DNA of 64,000 bases from Tenuifilum sp040752515. GTDB taxonomy: Bacteria > Bacteroidota > Bacteroidia > Bacteroidales > Tenuifilaceae. Below, piece after piece: positions 26,638 to 36,135 of this stretch. Location: contig JBFMGQ010000014.1 in NCBI GenBank assembly GCA_040752515.1, positions 1 to 64,000 on the forward strand, read 5' to 3'. The position numbers and the translations under genes are program-made. The notes beneath the pieces are model-generated. The model saw only the letters and a program-made list of their open reading frames with translations, made no database searches and was not told where the DNA came from. Numbering within the stretch: position 1 is the first letter of the stretch; each line of letters begins with the position of its first letter.

Positions 26638-28530
26638 TTATTGAAATCGCATAACGGCATCGTCGCCCATATTAAGACTAATGAATCGGAGCGAGGGTGA
26701 TTCAATAAATACTCCAATATCGAGCCAATGCCACATCTGGTCGACACGGTCGATGGTTTCACTATCCATGGCAACTATATTAGGCCATAGACGTGGAAAT
26801 CTATCGGCTGGGTAGGCCTTGCGGGTTCCATCAACAAGAATTACAGGGTTGCCGTCAGTATTTTGAACTATCGTAACATCGCGCGATGGATCGATATTGC
26901 CCGATAAAAACCAAAGCACCAGCGAAAGATCGTTAACCAGGCTTTCAATATCCACCAAGACAATAGCAAATATACCTTGCAGATATGGCTGCGTTATCAG
27001 CTCTTTTTTAAACCGCTGCCAATCGGCAACATCTCTCTTCCTGACCGATACGATTAGAATCGGTATTTCTTTTTCCAGTAAGCTGATGTTGACAGCCGCA
27101 ATTTGTGGGGAGTAAGCAATGGTTTTTGCTTGAATATCATCAATATTAAATTTGATGTCAAGGTTTTTAACCCCAAGCGAAGTGGCATCGATAAACAGTT
27201 TACTACCAAAAGCAAACTGATCCGATGCATGGTCGAGTACGTCGAGTGGGCCTTTGCCAAAAAACAAATCGGTTTGAGGGTTAACAACTCCACAAATATG
27301 GCTTAGCATCTGGTAGCCATCGGAAAGGTTTATGCTACTGGGAAAAGCAATAAGTATCTTGTTAAACATCATTTGTCCGGCTCCCCATAAAGCATTCATC
27401 ACGCGGTAGGCTTGTCCCTGAAATTCGTCCTTAATTTTCACCAGTGCAATGTTATGCGCAACTCCCTCAGTAGGCAAAGCCATATCGTTAAGTTCAGGTA
27501 AAAGGGTTCGTCTAATTGGTTCCAGGAAAATGCGTTCGGTAGCCTTTGCAATATAAGCATCCTCCATGGGGGGAACGCCTACTATGGTAGCGGGGTAAAT
27601 AGCGTCGCTACGGTGAGTTATGCAGGTTACCCTGAAACGGGGATACCAATCGGCCAATGAGTAAAAACCTGTATGATCGCCAAAGGGGCCTTCCCATGCA
27701 GGCTCATCGGCCGGATCAACGTAACCCTCAATTACAATATCAACATCATCGGGCACCTCAATATCAACAGTTAAGCACTTAACCAATTTAACGGGTTTTT
27801 TACGCAAGAAGCCTGCAAGTATGTATTCATCAACGTTTTCGGGCATGGGTGCTGTTGCGGCATAGGTGTAGGCCGGATCGCCACCCAGTGTAACTGCAAT
27901 GGGCATGAGCTTACCCAAACGTTTATACACCTCAAAATGCTTAGCTCCGGTTTTATGCTTATGCCAATGCATACCGGTATGCACGGAATCAAAAACCTGC
28001 ATGCGGTACATCCCAACGTTTCGGATGCCGGAAATGGGATCGATGGTGTGTACCATGGGCAGGGTTACAAACCGTCCACCATCGTGGGGCCAGCATTTAA
28101 GAATGGGAAGCATAGCTAAATCGGGGTTGTAGTGGATTACCTGCTGGCAGGCTCCCCTACCCGATTTGCCTGTGGGCATCCAGGAAGCTACCTGGGCAAG
28201 TTTAGGCAAAGCCGAAAGCTTTGACCACAAACTGCCGCGCGGCCTTGTAATTATTCCCAAGAGCTGCCCAATTTCATCGCGGAGATCCTCTAAACTACTT
28301 GTTTCAAGAGCTAAACAAATACGTTTTTCGGAGCCAAAGGCATTGGTCAGCACCGGGAAATCGGTTCCGGTATTCTCAAATAAAAGGGCTTTACCTCCTC
28401 CCGGCAACTTAGAGTGTCTATCGGTTATTTCGGAAACTTCCAAAACTGGGTCAACAAAACGTTTTACCCTTATGAGTTCCCCGTTTTGTTCAAGTATATC
28501 GACAAAATGACGAAGCGATTTATAGGCCAT
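26638..28530 (-). CDS. UbiD-family decarboxylase
   Basis: UbiD enzymes decarboxylate aromatic or alpha,beta-unsaturated acids with prenylated FMN made by UbiX. The family is clear from GGGKALLFEN near residue 45, GGDPAYTYAATAPMPE around 220-235, and the WEGPFGDHTGFYS block holding the catalytic acidic residues. At 630 aa it is longer than E. coli UbiD (about 500 aa) and similar to the long Bacteroidota form. Menaquinone precursor decarboxylation is a common assignment, but no other quinone gene is nearby. It is a single gene between the eno terminator and the sensor gene. Confidence 0.87.
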   Translation of the reverse strand: MAYKSLRHFVDILEQNGELIRVKRFVDPVLEVSEITDRHSKLPGGGKALLFENTGTDFPVLTNAFGSEKRICLALETSSLEDLRDEIGQLLGIITRPRGSLWSKLSALPKLAQVASWMPTGKSGRGACQQVIHYNPDLAMLPILKCWPHDGGRFVTLPMVHTIDPISGIRNVGMYRMQVFDSVHTGMHWHKHKTGAKHFEVYKRLGKLMPIAVTLGGDPAYTYAATAPMPENVDEYILAGFLRKKPVKLVKCLTVDIEVPDDVDIVIEGYVDPADEPAWEGPFGDHTGFYSLADWYPRFRVTCITHRSDAIYPATIVGVPPMEDAYIAKATERIFLEPIRRTLLPELNDMALPTEGVAHNIALVKIKDEFQGQAYRVMNALWGAGQMMFNKILIAFPSSINLSDGYQMLSHICGVVNPQTDLFFGKGPLDVLDHASDQFAFGSKLFIDATSLGVKNLDIKFNIDDIQAKTIAYSPQIAAVNISLLEKEIPILIVSVRKRDVADWQRFKKELITQPYLQGIFAIVLVDIESLVNDLSLVLWFLSGNIDPSRDVTIVQNTDGNPVILVDGTRKAYPADRFPRLWPNIVAMDSETIDRVDQMWHWLDIGVFIESPSLRFISLNMGDDAVMRFQ

Positions 28531-28560
28531 GCGGGTACTATTACGCCCTTAAAAATAAAA

Positions 28561-28590
28561 AAAGGCTTCAGATAATACATCCGAAGCCCT
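28561..28590 (-). terminator. Intrinsic terminator after eno
   Basis: On the minus strand a 10-bp stem with one mismatch (28588-28579 with 28573-28564) and a 5-nt loop is followed by seven T. It lies 24 nt after the eno stop codon. Confidence 0.85.
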
Positions 28591-28612
28591 TTAAAAGTTT
28601 CAAAAAACTGAA

Positions 28613-29905
28613 CTATTTTTTTACGTACTTGAAGTTCTTACCGGGGTAAATTGCTGCATCGCCGAGCATTTCTTCAATACGGATAAGTTGGTTGTACTTG
28701 GCAATCCTATCGGAGCGCGAAGCCGAACCGGTTTTGATAAGACCGGTGTTGAGGGCCACGGCAAGGTGAGCAATGGTGGTATCCTCAGTTTCGCCTGAAC
28801 GATGGCTCATAATTGAAGTCATGGAGTGAACATCGGCAAGGCGAACGGCATTAATGGTTTCAGTAAGCGTACCAATTTGGTTAACCTTGATAAGGATGCT
28901 ATTGGTTACACCCATATCGATACCCTTTTGCAAACGCTCAACGTTGGTAACAAACAAGTCGTCGCCAACAAGCTGAATACGATTGCCCAGGGTTTGGGTC
29001 ATCAGCTTCCATCCGTCCCAGTCGTCTTCGGCCATGCCATCCTCAATTGAAATGATTGGGTACTTGTCAACCCAATTCTTCCAGTAGTCAACCATTTGAG
29101 CAGGAGTTAACTTTTCGCCGGTTGACTTATGCAGGTGGTAAACCTTTTCCTCGGGGATATAGTACTCCGACGAGGCGGGGTCGAGTGCGATGTAAACATC
29201 TTCGCCTGGGCGATATCCGGCATTCTCAATAGCTTGAAGAATTACGGTAATAGCCTCTTCGTTCGATTTTAGGTTTGGAGCAAAACCGCCCTCATCGCCA
29301 ACATTGGTTGAATATCCCAGTTTTTTGAGTACCGACTTTAGGTTGTGAAACACCTCGGCACCCATACGGATAGCTTCGGTAAATGAATTTGCGCCAACAG
29401 GCATAATCATGAATTCCTGAAAGTCGATGCTGTTATCGGCATGCGAACCGCCATTCAGAATATTCATCATAGGAATGGGTAGGGTGCGCGCATTAACACC
29501 GCCTACATAGCGGTAAAGGGGTTGATTGGTAAGCTGAGCAGCAGCGTGTGCAACCGCTAACGAAACGCCAAGGATTGCGTTAGCTCCAAGGTTGCCTTTG
29601 TTGGGAGTGCCATCGAGCTTAATCATGGTCTCGTCGATAAGCTGCTGATCGAGTACGTTCATACCAACAATCTCATCGGCAATAATAGTGTTCACATTGT
29701 TAACTGCTTTAAGTACGCCCTTACCCAGGTAACGTCCCTTGTCGCCATCGCGAAGTTCAACGGCTTCGTGAACGCCAGTTGAAGCACCGCTGGGAACAGC
29801 TGCGCGACCAAAGTATCCACTTTCAGTAATTACATCTACCTCAATGGTAGGATTGCCCCTCGAATCGAGAATCTCACGGGCATGAATGCTAACAATTTGT
29901 CCCAT
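28613..29905 (-). CDS. eno: Enolase
   Basis: Enolase interconverts 2-phosphoglycerate and phosphoenolpyruvate in glycolysis. All signatures are present in the 430 aa: GGSHADN, GDEGGFAPN (catalytic Glu), the metal ligands in SIEDGMAEDDW and VGDDLFVTN, KVNQIGTLTE (catalytic Lys) and SHRSGETED. It is transcribed in the same direction as the ribosomal superoperon but sits behind a separate terminator, so it may have its own promoter or depend on read-through. Confidence 0.98.
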   Translation of the reverse strand: MGQIVSIHAREILDSRGNPTIEVDVITESGYFGRAAVPSGASTGVHEAVELRDGDKGRYLGKGVLKAVNNVNTIIADEIVGMNVLDQQLIDETMIKLDGTPNKGNLGANAILGVSLAVAHAAAQLTNQPLYRYVGGVNARTLPIPMMNILNGGSHADNSIDFQEFMIMPVGANSFTEAIRMGAEVFHNLKSVLKKLGYSTNVGDEGGFAPNLKSNEEAITVILQAIENAGYRPGEDVYIALDPASSEYYIPEEKVYHLHKSTGEKLTPAQMVDYWKNWVDKYPIISIEDGMAEDDWDGWKLMTQTLGNRIQLVGDDLFVTNVERLQKGIDMGVTNSILIKVNQIGTLTETINAVRLADVHSMTSIMSHRSGETEDTTIAHLAVALNTGLIKTGSASRSDRIAKYNQLIRIEEMLGDAAIYPGKNFKYVKK

Positions 29906-29929
29906 AGTAGTTTGTAGTTTAAAAAAGAT

Positions 29930-29961
29930 AAAAAAAGGGATAAAGCTAAAAGCTCATCCCT
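29930..29961 (-). terminator. Intrinsic terminator after rplQ
   Basis: On the minus strand AGGGAT (29961-29956) pairs with ATCCCT (29941-29936), enclosing an inner AGC/GCT pairing, and a run of T follows. It marks the end of the ribosomal superoperon. Confidence 0.75.
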
Positions 29962-29984
29962 AACTCAATATCGATAAACTGAGG

Positions 29985-30509
29985 TTACTCAGCCTTTTCG
30001 TCGGTTGAAGTAGCATTGGTGCTATCCTGATTTTCCGATGTTGGTTCTTCGGTTACTACTTTTGTGGTATCGGTTTCAGCTTTTTTAGCTTTTGATCCAC
30101 CCCTACGGGTTCTCTTAGCGGCGGGTTTAGCTGTTTCCTTAACATAGGTAGTATTGAAGTCCACCAGTTCAATGATGCACATATCGGCGGCGTCGCCAAT
30201 GCGGGTTCCTGTTTTCAGAATGCGGGTGTAACCGCCAGGACGATCTCCGATTTTTTGAGCCACTTCGCGGAACAGCTCAGTAACAGCCTCCTTGTTTTGT
30301 AGATGGCTGAAAACCACACGGCGTTGATGTGTGGAATCGTCCTTGCTACGGGTAATAAGTGGCTCAACATAAGAGCGTAAAGCTTTAGCTTTTGCAACAG
30401 TTGTGGTGATACGCTTATGCAGTATCAACGACGATGCCATATTCGATAGCATAGCCTTACGGTGAGCGCTCTTACGGCCTAAATGGTTGAATTTTTTGTT
30501 ATGTCTCAT
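29985..30509 (-). CDS. rplQ: 50S ribosomal protein L17
   Basis: L17 lies near the exit of the peptide tunnel. Residues 1-116 are the normal domain, from MRHNKKFNHLGRKSAHR to the IELVDFN segment. A C-terminal extension of about 55 residues follows, first basic (KRTRRGGSKAKKAE) and then acidic and Thr/Ser-rich, so the protein is 174 aa instead of about 120-130. It follows rpoA by 5 nt and is the last gene of the alpha part. Confidence 0.97.
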   Translation of the reverse strand: MRHNKKFNHLGRKSAHRKAMLSNMASSLILHKRITTTVAKAKALRSYVEPLITRSKDDSTHQRRVVFSHLQNKEAVTELFREVAQKIGDRPGGYTRILKTGTRIGDAADMCIIELVDFNTTYVKETAKPAAKRTRRGGSKAKKAETDTTKVVTEEPTSENQDSTNATSTDEKAE

Positions 30510-30514
30510 CGTAA

Positions 30515-31507
30515 TTAATCCTTATCCAATTTATACTTTGATACATCCATGCCAAACGAGAGGTTCAGGCTATCGAGCAAGTCCTCCAGTTCAGTAAGCG
30601 ATTTTTTACCGAAGTTACGGAACTTGAGAAGGTCGTTCTTGTTGTAGCGAACCAAATCGCCAAGGGTTTCCACATCGGCAGCCTTGAGGCAGTTCAATGC
30701 ACGAACTGACAGGTCAAGGTCAACCAGTTTCTGCTTAAGCAGCTGGCGCATGTGAAGAATTTCCTCGTCGAATTCCTCCGTTTCAAACTTATCTTCGGTT
30801 TCCAGGGTAATCTTTTCATCGGAGAATAGCATGAAGTGGTAAATCAGAATCTTGGCAGCCTCCTTCAGTGCATCCTTCGGATGAATGGAACCATCGGTAC
30901 TAATCTCAATGATAAGCTTTTCGTAGTCGGTTTTTTGCTCTACGCGGTAGTTTTCAATCGAGTACTTAACATTACGGATGGGTGTATGAATGGAGTCAAT
31001 AGGGATAATGCCAAACTCGGCATCTTCGGGTTTGTTTTCCTCAGCAGGAACATAACCCCTTCCCTTGCTAATGTTAACCTCAATTTCGATTTTAACATCG
31101 GGCTCCATTCGGCAGATAACAAGTTCAGGGTTGAGCACCTTGAATCCTGATAGGAAATTCGATAGGTAGCCGGCCTTAAACTCGTTTTGTCCCGTAATTG
31201 TTATGGTAACCTTCTCATTGTCAACACCATCGACTATCCGTTTAAAGCGAACCTGCTTCAGGTTTAGAACTATCTCGGTTACATCTTCCATTACACCGGG
31301 TATAGTTGAGAACTCGTGGTCAACGCCACGTATTTTAATCCAGGTAATGGCATAACCTTCAAGTGAAGATAGCAGAATACGCCTTAACGCATTTCCCACC
31401 GTGATACCATAGCCTGGCTCAAGAGGACGAAACTCGAATTTACCGAAATTATCGGTAGATTCAAGCATAATAACCTTATCGGGTTTTTGGAATGCCAGTA
31501 TTGCCAT
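30515..31507 (-). CDS. rpoA: RNA polymerase alpha subunit
   Basis: The N-terminal assembly domain contains GYGITVGNALRRILLSSLEG, where the alpha dimer forms. The C-terminal domain (about 255-325) has the helix-hairpin-helix DNA-contact region around RNFGKKSLTELEDLL. The length of 330 aa is normal. It sits between rpsD and rplQ, as in most bacteria. Confidence 0.98.
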   Translation of the reverse strand: MAILAFQKPDKVIMLESTDNFGKFEFRPLEPGYGITVGNALRRILLSSLEGYAITWIKIRGVDHEFSTIPGVMEDVTEIVLNLKQVRFKRIVDGVDNEKVTITITGQNEFKAGYLSNFLSGFKVLNPELVICRMEPDVKIEIEVNISKGRGYVPAEENKPEDAEFGIIPIDSIHTPIRNVKYSIENYRVEQKTDYEKLIIEISTDGSIHPKDALKEAAKILIYHFMLFSDEKITLETEDKFETEEFDEEILHMRQLLKQKLVDLDLSVRALNCLKAADVETLGDLVRYNKNDLLKFRNFGKKSLTELEDLLDSLNLSFGMDVSKYKLDKD

Positions 31508-31522
31508 ATGGTACAGGTTTTA

Positions 31523-32131
31523 TTACTTAGAGTAAAGTTCAACAATTAATTGCTCCTTGATATTCTCAGGTATCTCTGAACGCTCAGGAACGTTCATGAA
31601 TTTGCCTTCCATTTTATCGGTATTCCACTCCAGCCAGGAGTACTTGGTGTGGCGGTTGGTCTGAAGTGAGTCGGTAATGGCTTCGAGTGTCTTTGAACGC
31701 TCACGAACGCCAACAATATCGCCAGGACGTAACCTAAAGGAGGGTACGTTTACAACTTTACCGTTAACAACGATATGCCTGTGAAGCACCAGCTGGCGAG
31801 CAGCGGCACGGGTAGGAGCAATACCTAAACGGTAAACAACGTTATCGAGGCGCGACTCGAGAAGCTGAAGTAAAATTTCACCGGTGATACCCTTACTACG
31901 GGCAGCTTGCTTAAACAGGTTAGAAAATTGCCTTTCAAGCAAGCCGTAGGTGTACTTAGCTTTTTGTTTTTCGAGCAGCTGAGTTCCGTACTCCGAAACT
32001 TTTTTGCGTTTCTTCATTAAGCCGTGAACCCCGGGAGGATAGTTCTTCTTCTCGAAGTACTTATCCGGCCCATAAATGGGCTCTCCGAATTTACGGGCAA
32101 TCTTGGTTGTTGGTCCAGTATATCTTGCCAT
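31523..32131 (-). CDS. rpsD: 30S ribosomal protein S4
   Basis: S4 starts assembly of the 30S body and binds 16S rRNA. At 202 aa it has the N-terminal domain without the four zinc-binding cysteines, which makes it the zinc-free type. The S4 RNA-binding domain is at about 90-155 (LESRLDNVVYRLG, ARQLVLHRHIVVNG). In many bacteria S4 also represses the alpha operon; no leader structure was examined here. Confidence 0.98.
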   Translation of the reverse strand: MARYTGPTTKIARKFGEPIYGPDKYFEKKNYPPGVHGLMKKRKKVSEYGTQLLEKQKAKYTYGLLERQFSNLFKQAARSKGITGEILLQLLESRLDNVVYRLGIAPTRAAARQLVLHRHIVVNGKVVNVPSFRLRPGDIVGVRERSKTLEAITDSLQTNRHTKYSWLEWNTDKMEGKFMNVPERSEIPENIKEQLIVELYSK

Positions 32132-32165
32132 TATTTTGTAATTTTATTGATTCGTACTAAAATGG

Positions 32166-32552
32166 TTATACCCTACGACGTTTAGGAGGGCGGCAGCCAT
32201 TGTGTGGTAATGGGGTAACATCAACAATCTCGGTAACCTCAATGCCGGTTGAGTTGATGGTACGGATAGCTGATTCACGGCCGGCGCCAGGTCCTTTAAC
32301 AAACACTTTTACCTTTCTTAAGCCCATATCGTAGGCTACTTTAGCACAATCGGCTGCTGCAGTTTGACCTGCATACGGAGTATTCTTCTTTGAACCCTTG
32401 AAACCCATCTTACCAGCCGACGACCAGGAGATCACCTGACCGGTGCTGTTGGTCATGGTAACAATGATATTGTTAAACGATGAATGAATATGGGCTTGTC
32501 CTACCGGATCAACCTTTACTACCTTTTTCTTAGTTGCTGTTTTCTTTGCCAT
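32166..32552 (-). CDS. rpsK: 30S ribosomal protein S11
   Basis: S11 forms part of the 30S platform near the mRNA exit. The 128 aa include a Lys-rich N-terminus, HIHSSFNNIIVT and the conserved C-terminal DVTPLPHNGCRPPKRRRV. The C-terminal NGCRPPK retains the Asn-Gly that becomes isoaspartate in E. coli S11. It starts 10 nt after rpsM. Confidence 0.98.
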   Translation of the reverse strand: MAKKTATKKKVVKVDPVGQAHIHSSFNNIIVTMTNSTGQVISWSSAGKMGFKGSKKNTPYAGQTAAADCAKVAYDMGLRKVKVFVKGPGAGRESAIRTINSTGIEVTEIVDVTPLPHNGCRPPKRRRV

Positions 32553-32562
32553 AGCTTAATTA

Positions 32563-32940
32563 CTATTTAGTAGCCTTCTTCTTGTTGGCAACAGTTTTTC
32601 TCTTTCCTTTACGTGTACGAGCGTTATTCTTGGTTGATTGACCTCTCACAGGTAAACCAAGGCGGTGACGAATACCTCTGTAGCAACCTATATCCATCAA
32701 ACGCTTAATGCTTAGCTGAACCATTGAACGTAGCTCACCCTCAACCTTGTAACCTTCGTTCAGGATATTACGGATGGCTGTTACATTTTCATCGGTCCAG
32801 TCGGCTACTTTGGTATCGTAGCTAATTCCGGCTTTATCCAGAATTTTACGGGCGCTGCTGCGGCCAATACCATAAATATAGGTAAGGGCTACCTCGCCTC
32901 TCTTGTTTTTCGGCAAATCTACACCTACTATACGTGCCAT
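32563..32940 (-). CDS. rpsM: 30S ribosomal protein S13
   Basis: S13 sits in the 30S head and contacts the P-site tRNA and L5. The 125 aa contain the H2TH-type region (YIYGIGRSSARKIL) and the basic C-terminal tail GLPVRGQSTKNNARTRKGK. It follows rpmJ by 34 nt. Confidence 0.98.
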   Translation of the reverse strand: MARIVGVDLPKNKRGEVALTYIYGIGRSSARKILDKAGISYDTKVADWTDENVTAIRNILNEGYKVEGELRSMVQLSIKRLMDIGCYRGIRHRLGLPVRGQSTKNNARTRKGKRKTVANKKKATK

Positions 32941-32974
32941 ATTATCACTTAATTAGTCTGCAAAATTAAACAAA

Positions 32975-33091
32975 TTATCCTTGACGTTGCTTGAACTTAG
33001 GATTTTTTTTGTTAATCACATACAAGCGCCCCTTACGACGTACAATCTTGCACTCGTCGCTGCGCTTTTTTACTGATGCTCTTACTTTCAT
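32975..33091 (-). CDS. rpmJ: 50S ribosomal protein L36, zinc-free form
   Basis: I read this 38-codon gene directly between rpsM and infA. The product begins MKVRASVKKRSDECK and ends NPKFKQRQG, typical of L36. Only one Cys remains and the zinc-binding CxxC...CxxxxH set is missing, so it is the C-minus type. The position between infA and rpsM is the usual one. Confidence 0.95.
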   Translation of the reverse strand: MKVRASVKKRSDECKIVRRKGRLYVINKKNPKFKQRQG

Positions 33092-33110
33092 TGTATTGAA
33101 ATTTTTTGGT

Positions 33111-33329
33111 TTACTTGTACCTAAAAGTAATACGTCCCTTGGTTAAATCGTAAGGCGACATCTCAACCCTAACCTTATCGCCGGGTAAAATCTTAATGTA
33201 ATGCATACGCATCTTACCGGAGATATGGGCTGTAATAACATGTCCGTTATCGAGCTCTACCCTAAACATGGCGTTAGATAGCGCCTCGATAATAGTTCCA
33301 TCTTTCTCAATTGCAGTTTGTTTGGACAT
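33111..33329 (-). CDS. infA: Translation initiation factor IF-1
   Basis: IF-1 occupies the 30S A site during initiation. The single OB-fold of 72 aa is complete, with the typical EGTIIEALSNAMFRVEL-like start (here KDGTIIEALSNAMFRVEL), HISGKMRMHYI and KGRITFRYK. It lies 14 nt after map. Confidence 0.98.
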   Translation of the reverse strand: MSKQTAIEKDGTIIEALSNAMFRVELDNGHVITAHISGKMRMHYIKILPGDKVRVEMSPYDLTKGRITFRYK

Positions 33330-33343
33330 TCGCTCTTAAAAAT

Positions 33344-34120
33344 TTAACTTAAACGTAATACTTCATCAATATACTTGAAAGTTGAAAGCCTTTCGGCTTT
33401 ATCCTTTCGTACAACAACGGCCAACTCGTAGTGAGCCGAAGGTTTACCGTCGCGGGTTCTGATGGTCCAACCATCCAAATCCTGGTAAACGTGCTTTGTG
33501 CCAAGGTTAATCATTGGCTCAATGCAAATTGCCATTCCGTCGACAAGTTTAGGCCCACGGCCTCGGGCTCCGTAGTTGGGGACTTCAGGTTTCTCATGCA
33601 TATGGCGGCCTATGCCATGTCCCACCAGTTCGCGAACAACAGAGTAACCGTTCGACTCGGCATGCGATTGCACGGCGTAGGATATATCTCCAACCCTTCC
33701 GCCAGCCACTGCTGCCTCAATGCCTCGCTCAAGGCATTCACGGGTAACCTTTAACAGCCGCTGCACTTCGGGCAAAACCTCCCCCACCATAAAGGTGTAG
33801 GCTGAGTCGCCATAAAACCCGTGCAAGTAGGTCCCGCAATCGACCGATACTATGTCGCCCTCGCGGAGCTCATACGACGACGGAATGCCATGCACCACCG
33901 CATCGTTGACCGAAACACAAAGTGTTGCTGGGTAACCGTTATACCCCAAAAAACCTGGTACAGCCCCATGAGCCCGAATGAACTCCTCGGCTATTGAATC
34001 GAGTTTCTTGGTGGTTACCCCCGGCTTTATATGTTTTGCCACCTCGGCTAAGGTTCGCGATACTAAATCGTTATTTAGCCTAAGCAGCTCAACTTCCTCG
34101 TCGGTTTTTGTCAAAAACAT
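33344..34120 (-). CDS. map: Methionine aminopeptidase, type I
   Basis: Map removes the initiator Met from nascent proteins. The dinuclear metal site is visible as Asp in SVDCGTYLHG and FYGDSAYTF, His in VGHGIGRHMHE, and two Glu (CIEPMIN and the C-terminal AHYELAVVV). At 258 aa without an N-terminal extension it is type Ia. It follows secY by 27 nt. Confidence 0.97.
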   Translation of the reverse strand: MFLTKTDEEVELLRLNNDLVSRTLAEVAKHIKPGVTTKKLDSIAEEFIRAHGAVPGFLGYNGYPATLCVSVNDAVVHGIPSSYELREGDIVSVDCGTYLHGFYGDSAYTFMVGEVLPEVQRLLKVTRECLERGIEAAVAGGRVGDISYAVQSHAESNGYSVVRELVGHGIGRHMHEKPEVPNYGARGRGPKLVDGMAICIEPMINLGTKHVYQDLDGWTIRTRDGKPSAHYELAVVVRKDKAERLSTFKYIDEVLRLS

Positions 34121-34147
34121 TTTAAAGAACGTTTGGCAGCCAGTGCC

Positions 34148-35464
34148 TTACAATCCGGAACGACCCTTCAGCCTTCCCGATTTCATTAATCCATCGTAAT
34201 GACGCATCAGCAGGTGACTCTCAATCTGCTGGAGTGTATCAAGAACTACACCTACTAAGATCAACAACGAGGTTCCGCCAAAAAACTGGGCGAACTGGTT
34301 GTTAACACCCAACTTTATGGCAAAGGCAGGGAGGATGGCAATAATTGCCAAGAAAATTGAACCGGGTAGAGTGATTTTCGACATGATGGAGTCGAGGTAC
34401 TCTACGGTTTTCTTACCGGGTTTAATACCGGGAATAAAACCTCCGTTCTTTTTCATGTCCTCAGCCATCTGGTTGGGGTTGATGATAATAGCGGTATAGA
34501 AATAGGTAAATACAATAATCAGTAAGCCAAAGGTGAAATTGTAGAGAAAACCTGTGTAGCTAAAAGCAGCGGTTATACCGGCTGTTGCATCAAAACGGGC
34601 AAACAGCATGGGGATAAACATTAGTGCCTGAGCAAAAATGATAGGCATTACCCCCGCAGCATTAACCTTTAAAGGAATATACTGCCGAACACCACCGTAC
34701 TGTTTGTTTCCTACAATTCGTTTAGCGTACTGAACTGGTATTTTACGTGTTCCCTGAATGAGCAGGATTGAGAACATGAATACTGCAAAAAGTATTACAA
34801 GCTCAATGAGAAGCATTACCAAACCACCGCCAAGCTCTTCGGCTTTTGAGAAAAGTTCGGCTACAAAGGCAAAGGGCAAGCGGGCAATAATACCAATCAT
34901 AATGATTAGCGATATACCGTTACCTATACCTTTATCGGTAATCTTTTCTCCCAGCCACATGATGAACATGGTACCACCAATCATGGTGATAGTAGCGGTT
35001 ATGGTGAACCAGAACTTGCTAAGCAGGAATGCTTCCTGAGGGAGTTGCACGTAAAGGTTAGTTATATAGGCAGGTCCCTGGAAAAGCAGGATACCTACAG
35101 TGAGAACGCGTGTAATCTGGTTTAGCTTATTTCTGCCACTCTCGCCTTCTTTCTGTAACCTCTGGAAGTAGGGTACAGCAATTCCTAAAAGCTGAACCAC
35201 GATAGATGCTGAGATGTAGGGCATAATACCCAAGGCAAAAATTGAGGCGTTATGAAAAGCACCACCCGAAAACATATCGAGTAGGCCCATAATGCCTTCT
35301 TTGGTTTGCTCCTGAAGAGCACCAAGTTGCGTTGGGTCCAGACCCGGTATCACGATAAAGCTACCAAGTCGATAAATCAGCAGAATACCAAGAGTATAGA
35401 GAATCCGCTTACGCAGATCCTCTATCTTGTATATATTCTTGAGGGTTTCGAAAAAGGCTTTCAT
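34148..35464 (-). CDS. secY: Protein translocase subunit SecY
   Basis: SecY is the channel of the Sec translocon. The 438 aa contain ten hydrophobic segments; the first is RILYTLGILLIYRLGSFI, and a plug-type helix follows in the first loop. The conserved cytosolic loop region near GGFIPGIKPGKKT (about 355) is a ribosome/SecA contact. It lies between rplO and map, as in other Bacteroidota. Confidence 0.98.
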   Translation of the reverse strand: MKAFFETLKNIYKIEDLRKRILYTLGILLIYRLGSFIVIPGLDPTQLGALQEQTKEGIMGLLDMFSGGAFHNASIFALGIMPYISASIVVQLLGIAVPYFQRLQKEGESGRNKLNQITRVLTVGILLFQGPAYITNLYVQLPQEAFLLSKFWFTITATITMIGGTMFIMWLGEKITDKGIGNGISLIIMIGIIARLPFAFVAELFSKAEELGGGLVMLLIELVILFAVFMFSILLIQGTRKIPVQYAKRIVGNKQYGGVRQYIPLKVNAAGVMPIIFAQALMFIPMLFARFDATAGITAAFSYTGFLYNFTFGLLIIVFTYFYTAIIINPNQMAEDMKKNGGFIPGIKPGKKTVEYLDSIMSKITLPGSIFLAIIAILPAFAIKLGVNNQFAQFFGGTSLLILVGVVLDTLQQIESHLLMRHYDGLMKSGRLKGRSGL

Positions 35465-35470
35465 TATTCA

Positions 35471-35917
35471 CTATAGTTTTACTGCGGTTCCGTTAGCTGC
35501 TTCAATTGCTTCGATAGCTTTCTTTGAGAAAGCGTGGGCTTTAACCTCAAGCTTAGCGGTGAGGGTGCCCTTGGCAAGAATCTTAACCAGGTCGTTACGC
35601 GACACCAAACCGGCATTGATTAAAGTATCAATATCGATAGTGGTGTAGCCGTGCTTTTCGGCCAAAGCCTGTAGCACCTCCAGGTTAATGGGCTTGTACT
35701 CAACGCGGAATGGGTTTTTAAAGCCAAACTTTGGCAGGCGACGCTGTATGGGCATCTGGCCACCCTCAAAGCCAAACTTACGGGAGTAACCTGAACGTGA
35801 CTTGGCACCCTTGTGACCACGAGTGGCTGTGCCCCCATGTCCTGACCCTTCACCACGAGCTATTCGTTTCCTGTTGTGGGTAGAACCTTCAGCGGGTTTT
35901 AGTTTATCTAGTTTCAT
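35471..35917 (-). CDS. rplO: 50S ribosomal protein L15
   Basis: L15 organises 23S rRNA during late 50S assembly. The Gly/Arg/Lys-rich N-terminal extension (RIARGEGSGHGGTATRGHKG) and the C-terminal globular domain ending in ANGTAVKL are both intact over 148 aa. It follows rpmD by 26 nt and precedes secY by 6 nt. Confidence 0.98.
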   Translation of the reverse strand: MKLDKLKPAEGSTHNRKRIARGEGSGHGGTATRGHKGAKSRSGYSRKFGFEGGQMPIQRRLPKFGFKNPFRVEYKPINLEVLQALAEKHGYTTIDIDTLINAGLVSRNDLVKILAKGTLTAKLEVKAHAFSKKAIEAIEAANGTAVKL

Positions 35918-35943
35918 GACCTTACAATCGTTAGTTGTTATAC

Positions 35944-36123
35944 CTATTGCTCTTCAATTCGCACCAGGTGACGTACCTTAGCAATCATACCCAGCACATC
36001 GGGGGTAGCCTCAACCTCAACGGTATGATGCATACGGCGAATTCCCAGCGAACGAAGGGTTAAGCGTTGCCTTTCGGGGCGACCAATAACGCTACGTATC
36101 TGTGTTACCTTAATCTTTGCCAT
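35944..36123 (-). CDS. rpmD: 50S ribosomal protein L30
   Basis: I chose ATG at 36123, two codons inside the longest frame, because L30 proteins begin MAKIKVTQ. The 59-aa product has the signature IGRPERQRLTLRSLGIRRMH. It follows rpsE by 12 nt. Confidence 0.96.
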   Translation of the reverse strand: MAKIKVTQIRSVIGRPERQRLTLRSLGIRRMHHTVEVEATPDVLGMIAKVRHLVRIEEQ

Positions 36124-36135
36124 AGTCATTCCGTT

